Position numbers and translations under genes: made by a program. The notes beneath the pieces were generated by a model. It was not told the origin of the DNA. It worked only from the letters and a program-made list of their open reading frames with translations, and searched no databases. DNA of 64,000 bases. Source: Halobellus inordinatus (GTDB lineage: Archaea > Halobacteriota > Halobacteria > Halobacteriales > Haloferacaceae). Positions 42,943 through 52,356 of this stretch are shown here, piece after piece. Each line of letters starts with the position of its first letter. Position 1 is the stretch's first letter. The stretch lies in assembly GCF_024464655.1 (NCBI RefSeq), contig NZ_JANHAV010000001.1:558001-622000 (forward strand), in the 5' to 3' direction.

Positions 42943-43320
42943 ATGGTCGATCTCCCGTGGGGACGGAGCGGTGACGCGGATGAGGACTCCGAGGACGACG
43001 TCGACGAGTATCCGAACGCGCTCGTCGTCTGCACGTTCCAGGACGGCACACTGGTCGTCTACGAGGACCGCGTCGAAATCTATCGCGTGGACCGCTCACG
43101 GTTCGACGACAAGACGATCCCAGCCGACGAGATAACCGGCGTCGACCTCGCGAAGGGGATCACCATCGGCTACCTCCAGATCGAACAGGTCGACGTCCCC
43201 GTCGACTCGGGGGGCCTCCTCAGCGACCCGGTCAACGCGAACACCCTTCACTTCGGCCGGGGTGGTCGGGAGTGCGCTTCGGAGGCCCGCACAGAGATTC
43301 TGGCGCACGCTAGCGGGTGA
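42943..43320 (+). CDS. Small PH-like beta-domain protein
   Basis: The 125-residue product has a disordered acidic start and then strands such as ALVVCTFQDGTLVVYEDRVEIYRVDR and ADEITGVDLAKGITIGYLQIEQVDV, ending in a helix. The order of strands resembles bacterial/archaeal pleckstrin-homology-type domains, which bind lipids or proteins. It converges with cheF, whose N-terminal half has a similar-looking strand pattern. A CGTTTTTGC box lies about 30 bases before the ATG. Function unknown. Confidence 0.65.
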   Translation: MVDLPWGRSGDADEDSEDDVDEYPNALVVCTFQDGTLVVYEDRVEIYRVDRSRFDDKTIPADEITGVDLAKGITIGYLQIEQVDVPVDSGGLLSDPVNANTLHFGRGGRECASEARTEILAHASG

Positions 43321-43365
43321 GCGCGGGACTCGGCGAGGTCTACTCCTTCGGGGTGCTCGTCGTCG

Positions 43366-44256
43366 TCACATCTCCGCGCCCTGTTCGTCGATCGCGTCGG
43401 CCGCGATCGACCGCCCGCGGGCGTTGAGTTCCACCTCGTGTCGGATCCGGACCTCGTCTAAGACGTCGTGGTCGATGAGCCGTACAAAGAGTTCTTCGAC
43501 CTCGTCGACGTCGATCCCGAGAAACGCGGGGATGTCGAACGGGGAGACGCCGGAGTACAGCGCCATCAACACCTGCTTGTCCTGCCTCGAGAGATCGAGC
43601 GCCGTCTCGGTCTGTTCCTCGCCGATCCGCAGAAGCGACTTCAGGATGCCGACGGCCCGTTCGGGTCCCGAGATGTACGTCTGGACGCTCGTCCCGTTGT
43701 CGTCGGAGTGTTCGACCTCGATGACCTCTCGTCGCTCCTCGCGGACGGTTCGGCGCCCCATCTCGATGTCACCGATGTCGTCGAGTTGGATGCCGACGAA
43801 CGTGCCGGCGACAGTCGCGATGTTGACGGCTTCCGTCTCGACTTGCATCTTGGCGCGCTCCCACTCGGTGTTCTGCACGACGCCGCCCTCGACGGCCGGG
43901 TGTCGAACGAGGAACTTCGTCGAGGACAGCAGCGCGTCGTAGAGGTCCATCTCGAACTCCTCGAATTCCGCGGGCGCGACGAGGATCACGTCCTCGCCGT
44001 CGTCGAACTGCAGCGCGATGTAGTCGGCGACGGTCGCGACGCGCTGGTTCACGTCGAACCGGCCGCCCACCTGTTCGATCTTCGAGAGCGGAAAGGTGCG
44101 CTTGCCGCTCGTCCCCGCGAGCACGATCCGTTTGTTCGAGAGCAGGATGCGGCCGTTCGTCCAGCCGGCGTCGCTCCGTTCGCGACCGTTACGGAGCGCT
44201 TGCAGGAACCGTCCGCGCGTGTCCGCGAGTTTCGTTTCACCTGGTTTCACACGCAC
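43366..44256 (-). CDS. cheF: Archaeal taxis protein CheF
   Basis: Adaptor that links the bacterial-type chemotaxis system to the archaellum motor by binding CheY and the archaellum switch proteins. The 296-residue product starts at GTG 44256, immediately next to the cheR stop. The N-terminal half has a PH-like strand pattern (GWTNGRILLSNKRIVLAG, FDDGEDVILVAP). The C-terminal half holds a winged-helix-like segment (SRQDKQVLMALYSGVSPFDIPAFLGIDVDEV). It closes the operon cheB-cheA-cheR-cheF. GTG 44250 is an alternative start. Confidence 0.9.
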   Translation of the reverse strand: MRVKPGETKLADTRGRFLQALRNGRERSDAGWTNGRILLSNKRIVLAGTSGKRTFPLSKIEQVGGRFDVNQRVATVADYIALQFDDGEDVILVAPAEFEEFEMDLYDALLSSTKFLVRHPAVEGGVVQNTEWERAKMQVETEAVNIATVAGTFVGIQLDDIGDIEMGRRTVREERREVIEVEHSDDNGTSVQTYISGPERAVGILKSLLRIGEEQTETALDLSRQDKQVLMALYSGVSPFDIPAFLGIDVDEVEELFVRLIDHDVLDEVRIRHEVELNARGRSIAADAIDEQGAEM

Positions 44257-45126
44257 CTACCTCCGTGTTCGAGACGTCTCCTCACCCGCCGTGTCGCGGT
44301 AGATCCTGAGTCGCTTTTCGACCGGATCGAACCGGTCGCGACAGGACGCCGGGACGGTTTCGGTCATCCCGATCGTCAGGTATCCTCCGGGTTCGACGGC
44401 GGATCCGAGCGTCTCGAAGATGGCTTCTTTTGCTTCTCTGTTGATGTAAATGAACAGATTTCGGCAGATGACGAGGTCGAACGTCTTCGGGGGATCCTCC
44501 TGTACCAGGTCGTGCCGGCGGAAGGAGACGAGTTCCTGCACCTCGTCGCTGACGCGGTAGGTGTCTCCCTCACGCTCTATGTACCGGTCGCTGTTCTCCA
44601 GCGGTTCGAGTTGCTCTTTGAGATCGTTCGTCTCCGAGGCGTGATACTCGCCACGGCGTGCGGCCCGAAGAATCTCGGGCTTGATGTCGGTACCGAGGAT
44701 CTCGACGCGATCGGCGTCGATTCGGTCGTCGTCGAGCGCGAGCATCGCCGCCGAGTACGCTTCGCGGCCGTCCGAGCAAGCGGCGCTCCAGATCCGGGTC
44801 CGGCCGTCGTCGCTCAACTCCGCGATGATCTCGCGTAACGCCTCCCAGACGTCGGGGTTGCGGAAGAAACTAGTGACGTTGACGCTGAGTGCGTTCAGGA
44901 GCGCTTCCTGTTCGTCCTCGTCGTCTTCGAGCAGCTCTTGATACTCGTCGTAGTCGTCGACGTGCCGGCGTCGCATCCGGGCGGAGACCCGTCGGTCGAG
45001 GTACGAGCGGTTGTACGAACTCGTCGCGAACGACAGCGACGACTCGACGTACTCGAGTAAGTCGTCGAACGCCCGCTCCTCTGCGTCCTCGGCGTCGTCG
45101 GATCCGGTGTCGATGTCGAGGCCCAT
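44257..45126 (-). CDS. cheR: Chemotaxis protein methyltransferase CheR
   Basis: Methylates glutamates of taxis transducers with SAM. ATG 45126 shares one base with the cheA stop (TGATG). The 289 residues contain an N-terminal helical domain (about 20-85) with RSYLDRRVSARMRRR. The methyltransferase core has WSAACSDGREAYSAAM (a variant of CStGeEpYS), GTDIKPEILRAARRGEY, and a DLVICRNLFIYI motif. An acidic N-terminal tail is typical of the organism. Transducers are not in the window. Confidence 0.95.
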   Translation of the reverse strand: MGLDIDTGSDDAEDAEERAFDDLLEYVESSLSFATSSYNRSYLDRRVSARMRRRHVDDYDEYQELLEDDEDEQEALLNALSVNVTSFFRNPDVWEALREIIAELSDDGRTRIWSAACSDGREAYSAAMLALDDDRIDADRVEILGTDIKPEILRAARRGEYHASETNDLKEQLEPLENSDRYIEREGDTYRVSDEVQELVSFRRHDLVQEDPPKTFDLVICRNLFIYINREAKEAIFETLGSAVEPGGYLTIGMTETVPASCRDRFDPVEKRLRIYRDTAGEETSRTRR

Positions 45127-47747
45127 CAGTCGGCCGCCCCCTCGGCTTCCGCGCTGTCGTCTTCCGGTGGGACCCACTGACGGCGCGCCTGCTTGCCCTC
45201 GTCGGGAACCGACAGTGAGTTCACGTCGAGGATCGGCACGACCTTCCCGTCGCCGACGACGGCCGTTCCGGAGAGTCCCTCCGTGCCTTTGAGGGGTCCC
45301 TGCAGCGGCGTCACGACGACTTCCTCCTGGCGCGCGACGTCGTCACAGCGGAGCGCGACCTGCCGGTCGGCGGGTCGGATGCGAACGATCATCCCGCTAT
45401 CGCGCCGTTCGTCGCTGAGAGCGAGTGCACCGCGGAGTCGAATCAGCGGGAAGATACGATCCTCGTGGACGATCACCTCAGCCCCGTCGACGCTCTGGAC
45501 GCGCGTCTGCCGCGAGATCTCGTCGATATACTTGATCGGGACGCCGAACTCCCGGTCGCCGACCTGTACGAAGAGCACCTTGATGATCGCGACCGACACC
45601 GGCAGCCGGATCGAGATGGTGGTCCCCTCGCCGAGCGTGCTGTCGACGTTGACCGATCCGTCGAGCGACTCGACGGTGGTCTTGACGACGTCCATTCCGA
45701 CCCCGCGGCCGCTGACGTCGGTGATCTCCTCGTTCGTCGAGAAGCCCGGGTGGAAGATGAGGTCGTAGACCTCCTCGTCGGGCATTTCGACCAACTCCTC
45801 GCGCGGTCGGATGCCCTTCTCGGCCGCCTTATCGCGGAGCACGTCGGCGTCGATGCCCGCCCCGTCATCTTCGACCGTGATGACGACGGTGTCGTGTTCG
45901 CGCTCGGCTCGCAACTCGACTGCGCCGGTCGCAGACTTCCCGGCGGCTTCCCGCTCTTCCGGTGGTTCGATGCCGTGATCCACCGCGTTCCGGAGCACGT
46001 GCATCAGCGGATCTGAAATCTCGTCGAGAATCGTCCGGTCGAGTTCGATGCCCTCGCCCTCGATGTTGAAGCTCACCCGCTTGTCCTCCTCGCGCGCGAG
46101 GTCACGCACGAGTCGGGGGAACTTGTCGAACACCTTCTTCAGCGGGATGAGCCGCATATCCATCACGGTGTCCTGGAGATTCGAGGAGATCTTGTCCAGT
46201 TCATCGAGGTTGTCGCGGCCGGTCGAGTCGTCTTCGCCGAGCGCCTGGCGGAGCTTGATCCGGCTCGTGACTAATTGCTCGACGAGGCTGTGCAGCTCGT
46301 CGAGCTGATCGACGTCGACCCGGACGGACTTCACCGCCGAAATCGAGCGTGACTCCTCGTCGTCTTCGTCTTTATCCTCCTCGTCGCCGCTCCGGCCGCT
46401 GTCTCCACGCTTTCGCGCCGTCCCGCCACTGTCGTCGCTGTCCGCGTCGTTCTCGTCGGGCTCCTCGGCACCGTCGCCGGAGTCAGCAGCGCCATCGGCC
46501 TCCGCGACGCCTGGGGAGTTGCTGCCGGGGTCTGCGTCTGCCTCGGTCTCGTCGGTGTCTGCGGGCGCTGTATCCTCGGCCGCTGCGTCCGCGGCGTCGT
46601 CGTGTTCGTCTGCTGCGTCGTCGCTTGCAGCAGCGTCACCAGTCTCGTCCGCCGCGTCGCCGTCGGCCGCTCCGTCCGAGGTGTACGCGTCGACGACAGC
46701 GTCGACCGCGGCGGCCGCAGACTCCGCGTCGACGTCCTCGTTCGGGGTCGACGTCGGCGCGCTCCCGGTGTCGCCCGCGGACCCGTTCGCCGCCGGCGTT
46801 CCGGGGGTCGCCTCGGAGCCGTCTGCTGTGGTGTCCGCGTCGGATCCGTCTGCGTCCGCGCTGGCTGTTGCACCGTCCGAATCGGGGTCCGCTGTCTCTC
46901 CGGCTTCTCCGTCGAGCACCGCACTCACGTCGGTGAGCGTGACTGACTCGACCTTCCAGAGGTCCCAGAGGGTCGCTTCGAGTTCGTCGCGGTCCTCGTC
47001 GGCGACGAAGACGGCGAAGTCGTCTCCGAAGTCGCCGTCCTCGATGCGATCGAGGTCCGGGTCCGCACCGACAACCGCGAGGTCCTCCGGGAGGCCGCCG
47101 ACGAACAAGCCGCCGTCGACGCTTTTCATATCTCCGACGTCGAGCGAAATCTCGGCGTGATACAGGCTGTCGGCGTCGGCGACGTCGGGCTCGTCCAGGT
47201 CGAGCGCGTCCGAAGCTGCCGCGAGGGCTTCTCCCGACTCCGCTGAGCTGTCAGCGTCCGGGGATTCCGGCTCCACCCCGTCTTCCGTGCCGTCTGTGTC
47301 GCCTGACTCGGTGTCTGCGGAGGCGGGTTCGGCGTCCGCGGCGGCTTCCTCCCCGGCGTCCGCGTCGGACTCGGGCTCTGCAGCGGCGCGGATCTCCTCG
47401 ACGAGATCGCTCGGATCGCGCTGGGACTCGCCGTGCTTTTCGATCTCGTGGAGGATGTCGAGGATCTCGTCCATCCCGTCGAAGACCAGGTCCATCCGCT
47501 CGTGGGTGACCTCGATGCGGCCGTTTCGGACCTCGTCGAGTAAGTCTTCGACGGCGTGCGCCACGGTCGCGGCGTTGTCGAAGCCCATCGCCCCGAAGTT
47601 CCCCTTCAAGGTATGGGCCTGTCGGAAGATGTCGTCGATCGCTTCCTCGTCGTCGGGGTTCGATTCGAGGTCCAAAAGCGAGTTGTTCAACTGCGTGATG
47701 CTCTCTTCGGACTCGGTGATGAATTCCTGGTAGAGTTCGTCGTCCAT
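45126..47747 (-). CDS. cheA: Chemotaxis histidine kinase CheA
   Basis: Central kinase of taxis signalling; autophosphorylates a His and passes the phosphate to CheY and CheB. The 873 residues have the P1 Hpt domain with His45 in FRQAHTLKGNFGAMGF. A P2-like domain follows (about 190-275), then a low-complexity acidic Ala/Asp/Ser linker of about 200 residues. P3 dimerisation helices start near SVRVDVDQLDELH. The P4 ATPase has HVLRNAVDHGIEPPEE, DDGAGID and GRGVGMDVV, and a C-terminal CheW-like P5 ends the protein. The length is above the usual 650-700 because of the linker. It lies three bases after cheB and is coupled to cheR. Confidence 0.96.
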   Translation of the reverse strand: MDDELYQEFITESEESITQLNNSLLDLESNPDDEEAIDDIFRQAHTLKGNFGAMGFDNAATVAHAVEDLLDEVRNGRIEVTHERMDLVFDGMDEILDILHEIEKHGESQRDPSDLVEEIRAAAEPESDADAGEEAAADAEPASADTESGDTDGTEDGVEPESPDADSSAESGEALAAASDALDLDEPDVADADSLYHAEISLDVGDMKSVDGGLFVGGLPEDLAVVGADPDLDRIEDGDFGDDFAVFVADEDRDELEATLWDLWKVESVTLTDVSAVLDGEAGETADPDSDGATASADADGSDADTTADGSEATPGTPAANGSAGDTGSAPTSTPNEDVDAESAAAAVDAVVDAYTSDGAADGDAADETGDAAASDDAADEHDDAADAAAEDTAPADTDETEADADPGSNSPGVAEADGAADSGDGAEEPDENDADSDDSGGTARKRGDSGRSGDEEDKDEDDEESRSISAVKSVRVDVDQLDELHSLVEQLVTSRIKLRQALGEDDSTGRDNLDELDKISSNLQDTVMDMRLIPLKKVFDKFPRLVRDLAREEDKRVSFNIEGEGIELDRTILDEISDPLMHVLRNAVDHGIEPPEEREAAGKSATGAVELRAEREHDTVVITVEDDGAGIDADVLRDKAAEKGIRPREELVEMPDEEVYDLIFHPGFSTNEEITDVSGRGVGMDVVKTTVESLDGSVNVDSTLGEGTTISIRLPVSVAIIKVLFVQVGDREFGVPIKYIDEISRQTRVQSVDGAEVIVHEDRIFPLIRLRGALALSDERRDSGMIVRIRPADRQVALRCDDVARQEEVVVTPLQGPLKGTEGLSGTAVVGDGKVVPILDVNSLSVPDEGKQARRQWVPPEDDSAEAEGAAD

Positions 47748-47750
47748 CGG

Positions 47751-49037
47751 TCACTCCTCCGCGAAGTACTGCAGTACGTTCTCGGCGATCTGTTCGGCCG
47801 GCGCGACCACGTCGACGCTCCCCGTCTCGATGGCGCGCCGCGGCATCCCGAAGATCGCGGACGTCTCCTCGTCCTGTGCGATCGTGTGTCCGCCGCTTTG
47901 GTGGATCCGCTGCATCCCGTCGACGCCGTCGCGGCCCATCCCGGTGAGGAGGGTCGCACACAGCGGTCCCTCCACACTCTCGACGGCCGAGGCCATCGTG
48001 ATGTCGATGGCGGGTCGGACGCCGTGAATCGGTTCTGTCTCCGTCAGTTCGAGTTTGAGACGCCCGTTCCGATCGCTGGTGACGAGCAGGTGGTGGCCGC
48101 CGGGTGCGACACGCGCCTCGCCCGCCTGAATCCGCTCGCCCGACTCCGCCTCCGTGACGTCGTACCCCGACCGGCCGTCGAGTCGCGTCGCGAACCGCGA
48201 GGTGAAGCCTTCGGGCATATGCTGTACCACGAGGACCCTGAGGTTCGCCTCGCGCGGTAACGCTCCGAGGACGCGCTCGACGACGTTCGGTCCCCCGGTC
48301 GAGGCGCCGACGACGAGCGTTCCGGCCTCCGGGTACGTCGTGGTCGGCGTCGCTGCCGGCGAACTGCCTGCTGTCGATGCCGTCGACGACCCCGTGTCGG
48401 TGGCGTCCGTCTGCCCCGCAGCGGACCCCGTTCGGGCCGTCCGTTGCTGTCGGGACGCGTCTGCTCCCGTCGGTGTTCCGGACGCGGTCGCTCCATTGGC
48501 CGCGCTCGTGTCTGTCGACGCGGTAGAGCCGGCCGTTCGCGACGAGGACCGGCTCTCCCCAGTCGAACTGCCGCGGTCCTCCGAGGACAGGCGGGCGTTC
48601 GCCGAGAGGTCGACTCGGGCCGCGGACTCGACTTTCTCGACCAGTTCGCGCTTCACCCGCGGCATCGACGAGGTGACCTCGCCGCCGGGCTTGGTCACGA
48701 AGTCGACCGCGCCGCGGTCGAGCGCCTCGAAAGTCACGTCGGCGTCCTCCTCAGCGTGTGCGGACAGCATCAACACCGGAGTCGGGTGGTCAGCCATAAT
48801 GGCGTCGACGGCCTCGAGACCGTTCATCGAGGGCATCTCGATGTCCATCGTCACGACATCCGGGTCGTGTTCGGTCACCGCATCGAGCGCTTTCGAGCCG
48901 TCTTCGGCTTCGCCGACGACCTCGATGCCGCCCTCTTCGAGCAGGCTTCGAATGAGCGTCCGCATAAACCGTGAGTCGTCGACGATGACTGCCCGCGTCG
49001 ACTCGTCGCTGCCGCCCGGCTCGGAGGCGGTACTCAT
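47751..49037 (-). CDS. cheB: Chemotaxis protein-glutamate methylesterase CheB
   Basis: Removes methyl groups from transducers (and deamidates Gln) when phosphorylated. The start is ATG 49037; 428 residues. The receiver domain carries phospho-acceptor Asp65 (TMDIEMP) with Asp20/Asp21. A disordered Ser/Thr/Ala/Gly linker of about 90 residues follows (about 148-237). The catalytic domain shows GASTGGP with Ser246, His273 in VQHMPEGFTSRF, and the Asp in TGMGRDGVDGM. It is the first recognised gene of the cheB-cheA-cheR-cheF operon. Confidence 0.96.
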   Translation of the reverse strand: MSTASEPGGSDESTRAVIVDDSRFMRTLIRSLLEEGGIEVVGEAEDGSKALDAVTEHDPDVVTMDIEMPSMNGLEAVDAIMADHPTPVLMLSAHAEEDADVTFEALDRGAVDFVTKPGGEVTSSMPRVKRELVEKVESAARVDLSANARLSSEDRGSSTGESRSSSRTAGSTASTDTSAANGATASGTPTGADASRQQRTARTGSAAGQTDATDTGSSTASTAGSSPAATPTTTYPEAGTLVVGASTGGPNVVERVLGALPREANLRVLVVQHMPEGFTSRFATRLDGRSGYDVTEAESGERIQAGEARVAPGGHHLLVTSDRNGRLKLELTETEPIHGVRPAIDITMASAVESVEGPLCATLLTGMGRDGVDGMQRIHQSGGHTIAQDEETSAIFGMPRRAIETGSVDVVAPAEQIAENVLQYFAEE

Positions 49038-49346
49038 CGCTCGTCTCCCCCGTGTCCGTCGTCTATCTCCGCCTGCGCCGTCCTCGAACGACGACGGGTC
49101 TCGGTTCGCAGCCGCGAGACGCACTCGTGTCTCGGGCCGTGACGCCGCCTCCGTCCCGTAGGCGCGTCCGGCCGGTCCACGCCGTGCTCGTACCCGCTCA
49201 TCTCTACTGGAAAACTTCCCAACTGGGGGACTTAAGCGCTCGCCGGCGAAAATCAGCCGTGATAATAGCGTGCGTACATTTATTGCCGACGTGTGCGCCA
49301 AAATCAGGTAACAACCGGCGGCTCTACAGCCGTCGGCGACACGGCT
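49038..49346. other. Divergent control region between cheB and cheW
   Basis: This spacer of about 309 bases holds a CTTAAG box on the minus strand (about 49230) for the cheB operon and an AT-rich CATTTATTG box at about 49277-49285 for cheW. A 55-codon minus-strand frame (49034-49201, Arg-rich, stop overlapping the cheB ATG) is present, but its composition is atypical, so I leave it as possible leader sequence. No other gene is seen. Confidence 0.5.
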
Positions 49347-49832
49347 ATGTCGCAGGAACAACGTGCGGCGGCGGGCGCTTCAGACCCCACCGCCACAGAC
49401 GACACCGACGCCACCGCCCGCCAGATGCAGGTCCTCGAGTTCGAGCTGGGGGGCGAGACCTACTGTGTCGACATCGACTACGTCTCCGAGATCGTCGACC
49501 GTGGCTCGCTCACCGCGGTCCCGAACGCGCCCGACTTCGTCGAAGGCGTGATGGACCTCCGCGGACGGACCACCTCGATCGTCAACCCGAAGACGCTCCT
49601 GAACGTCGAGAACACCGGTGAGGCGAGTCGTATCGTCATCTTCGACGCGACCAGTTTCGAGGACGACGCCGCGGTCGGCTGGCTCGTCGACGAGGTCGAC
49701 CAGGTCGTCCGTGTCTCGATGGACGACGTCGAGGACCCGCCGATGGATCGCGGTGACTTCATCGAGGGGATCGTGCGACAGGAGGAGGACCTCGTCGTCT
49801 GGATCTCCCCGACGAAGACGGTCGACAAGTAG
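49347..49832 (+). CDS. cheW: Chemotaxis coupling protein CheW
   Basis: Bridges transducers and CheA. ATG 49347 gives 161 residues. An N-terminal disordered tail of about 35 residues precedes the CheW barrel (QVLEFELGGETYCVDIDYVSEIV, VPNAPDFVEGVMDLRGRTTSIVNPKTLL, GWLVDEVDQVVRV, FIEGIVRQEEDLVVWIS). Divergent from the cheBARF operon. It shares the spacer with that operon's promoter, so both are probably co-regulated. The Cys in GGETYCVDI is common in this family. Confidence 0.95.
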   Translation: MSQEQRAAAGASDPTATDDTDATARQMQVLEFELGGETYCVDIDYVSEIVDRGSLTAVPNAPDFVEGVMDLRGRTTSIVNPKTLLNVENTGEASRIVIFDATSFEDDAAVGWLVDEVDQVVRVSMDDVEDPPMDRGDFIEGIVRQEEDLVVWISPTKTVDK

Positions 49833-49853
49833 CTGTCACTTTCGCTGCCGCTC

Positions 49854-51197
49854 TCAGCCCTGGACGGGTTCGTGTGCCGCCATCTCCGCTCGACCAGCGA
49901 CGAGGATGCCGACGACGACACACCCGCCTGCGACGCCGAACGCCGGGAGATAGCCGACGGCGTCGGCGATCGCACCGCCCAGCACGCTGCCGATGCCGCC
50001 GCCGAGGCTCCCGATAGCCGTGTAGATCCCGAGCGCCTCCGCGCGGACCGTCTCCGATGCGAGTCCGGAGACGAGGCCGGTCGCGGTCACGGCGATGACC
50101 GCCCAGGAGGCCCCAAGTGCGAGAAACAGCGCGCCGACGACGAGCAGACCGGTCGGGGGCGCAATCGCCGCCCCGGTGACGGCGACGATCGGGAACGCCC
50201 CGGCGCGAAAGAGCAGTGCCCCGACCTGCAGTCGGAACGGGTCGAACGCCGCGGCCGCCGTCCCGGCCCGGGCGTACGCCGCGGCCGACGCCGCCGAACT
50301 CAGGATGAACAGGACGAACACCTCGTCGGTGGCGTAGCCCGCGTCGACCAGATACGCGGGTAACGGTCCGAAGAACGCCGAGAACCCGGCGAAAAACACG
50401 GTCGCCGCGAGGAGGTACCGGAGCAACCGCGCCGAGAACCGCCCGCGGAGGCGCGTGAGGGAGCCCCGACCGAGTCTGATCTCGCGGAGCGCCCAGTAGA
50501 TTCGGGCAGGGCCGAACGGCACGGCGCGGGTGGCCCGCTCGGCGCCCCCGTTCCCCGCGCGGAAGCGACGTGAGAGCCGTCGAAAGCGCTGTTCGGACAT
50601 CGTCGCCGCTTCCGGATAGCGGAGGAAGACGACGAAGACACCAGCTAGCGTGGCGGTCGCGCCGCCGACGAAGAAGAGTCGCTTGGCTGCGAGCGCCGGC
50701 AGGCCGACGTGGGACCCGGCGACCGCAGACCAGACGCCGCCGGCGACGAGACCGGCCAGCCAGCCGTAGCCCTGGTAGTGGTTCAGCAGGCCGAATCGCT
50801 GCGTCCACAGCGACGGCTCGTAGCCCTCCACGACGACGACGTTCAGTACGGGCGCGGCGGCCGCGACGACGAACCACAGCGCGGCGTTGGCGGCGAGGAC
50901 CGTCCACGGCGAGGCCAGAAACGGTAAGACGAGGAAGACGCCGGCACTCGCGCCCAGTGCGACGAGGATGAACGGTCGGCGGCGTCGCGTCCGCGCCACT
51001 AACCGCCCCCAGAGGATCGCGCCCGGCACGCCGGCGAAGGCAGCCGTGGCGGCGATGAGGCTGACCAGGAACGCGCCCGCGCCGAGGTCGATGGCGTAGA
51101 GGGGAACGAGCAGCGAAGCCGCGCCCACGGCAGCGTAGCCGAGCGCCCAGCCGTACAGCCACGTGTCTGTCGTCTGCGTCTGATCGGCGTCGCTCAC
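49854..51197 (-). CDS. Major facilitator superfamily transporter
   Basis: Membrane carrier of 447 residues with about twelve predicted helices in two six-helix halves. The loop between helices 2 and 3 has GRLVARTRRRRPFILV, the MFS signature A loop. A longer cytoplasmic loop (about 205-260, basic) joins the halves. No periplasmic domain is seen. The substrate cannot be inferred. It converges with cheW, and its start lies 160 bases from the divergent thyA gene. Confidence 0.88.
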   Translation of the reverse strand: MSDADQTQTTDTWLYGWALGYAAVGAASLLVPLYAIDLGAGAFLVSLIAATAAFAGVPGAILWGRLVARTRRRRPFILVALGASAGVFLVLPFLASPWTVLAANAALWFVVAAAAPVLNVVVVEGYEPSLWTQRFGLLNHYQGYGWLAGLVAGGVWSAVAGSHVGLPALAAKRLFFVGGATATLAGVFVVFLRYPEAATMSEQRFRRLSRRFRAGNGGAERATRAVPFGPARIYWALREIRLGRGSLTRLRGRFSARLLRYLLAATVFFAGFSAFFGPLPAYLVDAGYATDEVFVLFILSSAASAAAYARAGTAAAAFDPFRLQVGALLFRAGAFPIVAVTGAAIAPPTGLLVVGALFLALGASWAVIAVTATGLVSGLASETVRAEALGIYTAIGSLGGGIGSVLGGAIADAVGYLPAFGVAGGCVVVGILVAGRAEMAAHEPVQG

Positions 51198-51357
51198 GTC
51201 TGCCGCGACGGCGGACTATCGTATAGTTGTTGCCGGGCTGCCACGTCGCCCGCACCGGCACGGAGGCAGGATCAGTGGTCCCCGGCGGTGCGAGCATCGC
51301 GGCGAACACAAACAATCAAGATTGCAGGCGCAACATCGTAGGACAATCCGGTCTACT

Positions 51358-52356
51358 ATGCGTCAGTATCTCGACCTCGTCACCGACGTCCTCGAATCCG
51401 GGGGCCACAAGCCGAATCGAACGGGCGTAGACACCATCTCGGCGTTCAGCCGCCACTACGAAGTCGACCTCGCAGAGGGCTTTCCGCTACTCACGACGAA
51501 GGACCTCTCGGGTGCGCGGTGGAACTCCCTGATCCACGAGTTCGTCTGGTATCTCTCCGGCGAGGAGCACATCCGCACGCTCCGCGAGGAGACTGGCATC
51601 TGGGACGCCTGGGCCGACGACGACGGCCGTCTCGACACCGCGTATGGGCGCTTCTGGCGTCGCTTCCCGGTCCCCGACGAGGGGCTTCCGGGCGAGTCCT
51701 GGCCCGACGACGGCCACCGCTGGATGAACGACGAGGGCACGTTCGACCAGATCCAGTACGTCCTCGATCAACTCAAAGAGAATCCTAACTCACGCCGCCT
51801 CGTCGTCAACGCCTGGCACCCGGCGAACGCCGCCGTCTCGACGCTGCCGCCGTGTCACTACACCTTCGTCTGCAACGTGCAAGGCGACCGCCTCAACGTC
51901 CACCTGACGCAGCGTTCAGGCGACGTCGCACTCGGCATCCCGTTCAACATCGCCGCGTACTCGCTGCTCGCGACGGCACTTGCCCAGCGGACCGGCTTCG
52001 AGCCCGGGAAATTCGCCCATTCCGTCGTCGACGCCCACGTGTACTGTGGCACGGGCGACCGCGGCGCGTGGTACGCCGACCACCTGGGAGAGTTGCAGTC
52101 GCGTCTCGGGGACGTCGAGGACCGAACCGGGTATCGCGACGTGCGCGAGTGGCTCGAAGCGACTGCCCCCCCGGAGGCCGAGGGTGAGGAGCGGTACGAC
52201 CACGTCCCCGGACTCCTCGAACAGTGCGCCCGGGAACCGAGAGCGCGGCCGACGATCGACGTCGCCGACGTGCCGCTCGACGACCTCACGTTCGAGGACG
52301 TCGAACTCTCGGGGTACGATCCCGCGCCGGGGATCCGCTTCGCGGTGGCCGAGTGA
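51358..52356 (+). CDS. thyA: Thymidylate synthase (ThyA type)
   Basis: Makes dTMP from dUMP using methylene-tetrahydrofolate. The 332 residues include the N-terminal RTGVDTISAF, the nucleophile Cys166 in LPPCHYTF, the Arg pair NSRRLVV, QRSGDVALGIPFNIA (dUMP and folate contacts) and the later AHVYCG. An additional segment near 255-290 makes it longer than the Escherichia coli enzyme. ATG 51358 was chosen because upstream residues are basic and the ATG follows a CTACT stretch. The adjacent folA is co-translated (TGATG). This matches the haloarchaeal hts-hdrB gene pair. Confidence 0.96.
   Translation: MRQYLDLVTDVLESGGHKPNRTGVDTISAFSRHYEVDLAEGFPLLTTKDLSGARWNSLIHEFVWYLSGEEHIRTLREETGIWDAWADDDGRLDTAYGRFWRRFPVPDEGLPGESWPDDGHRWMNDEGTFDQIQYVLDQLKENPNSRRLVVNAWHPANAAVSTLPPCHYTFVCNVQGDRLNVHLTQRSGDVALGIPFNIAAYSLLATALAQRTGFEPGKFAHSVVDAHVYCGTGDRGAWYADHLGELQSRLGDVEDRTGYRDVREWLEATAPPEAEGEERYDHVPGLLEQCAREPRARPTIDVADVPLDDLTFEDVELSGYDPAPGIRFAVAE

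Noticed and set aside
43468-44838. 456-codon plus-strand frame opposite cheF and cheR
   Set aside because: Spans two real genes in antisense; no recognisable domain.
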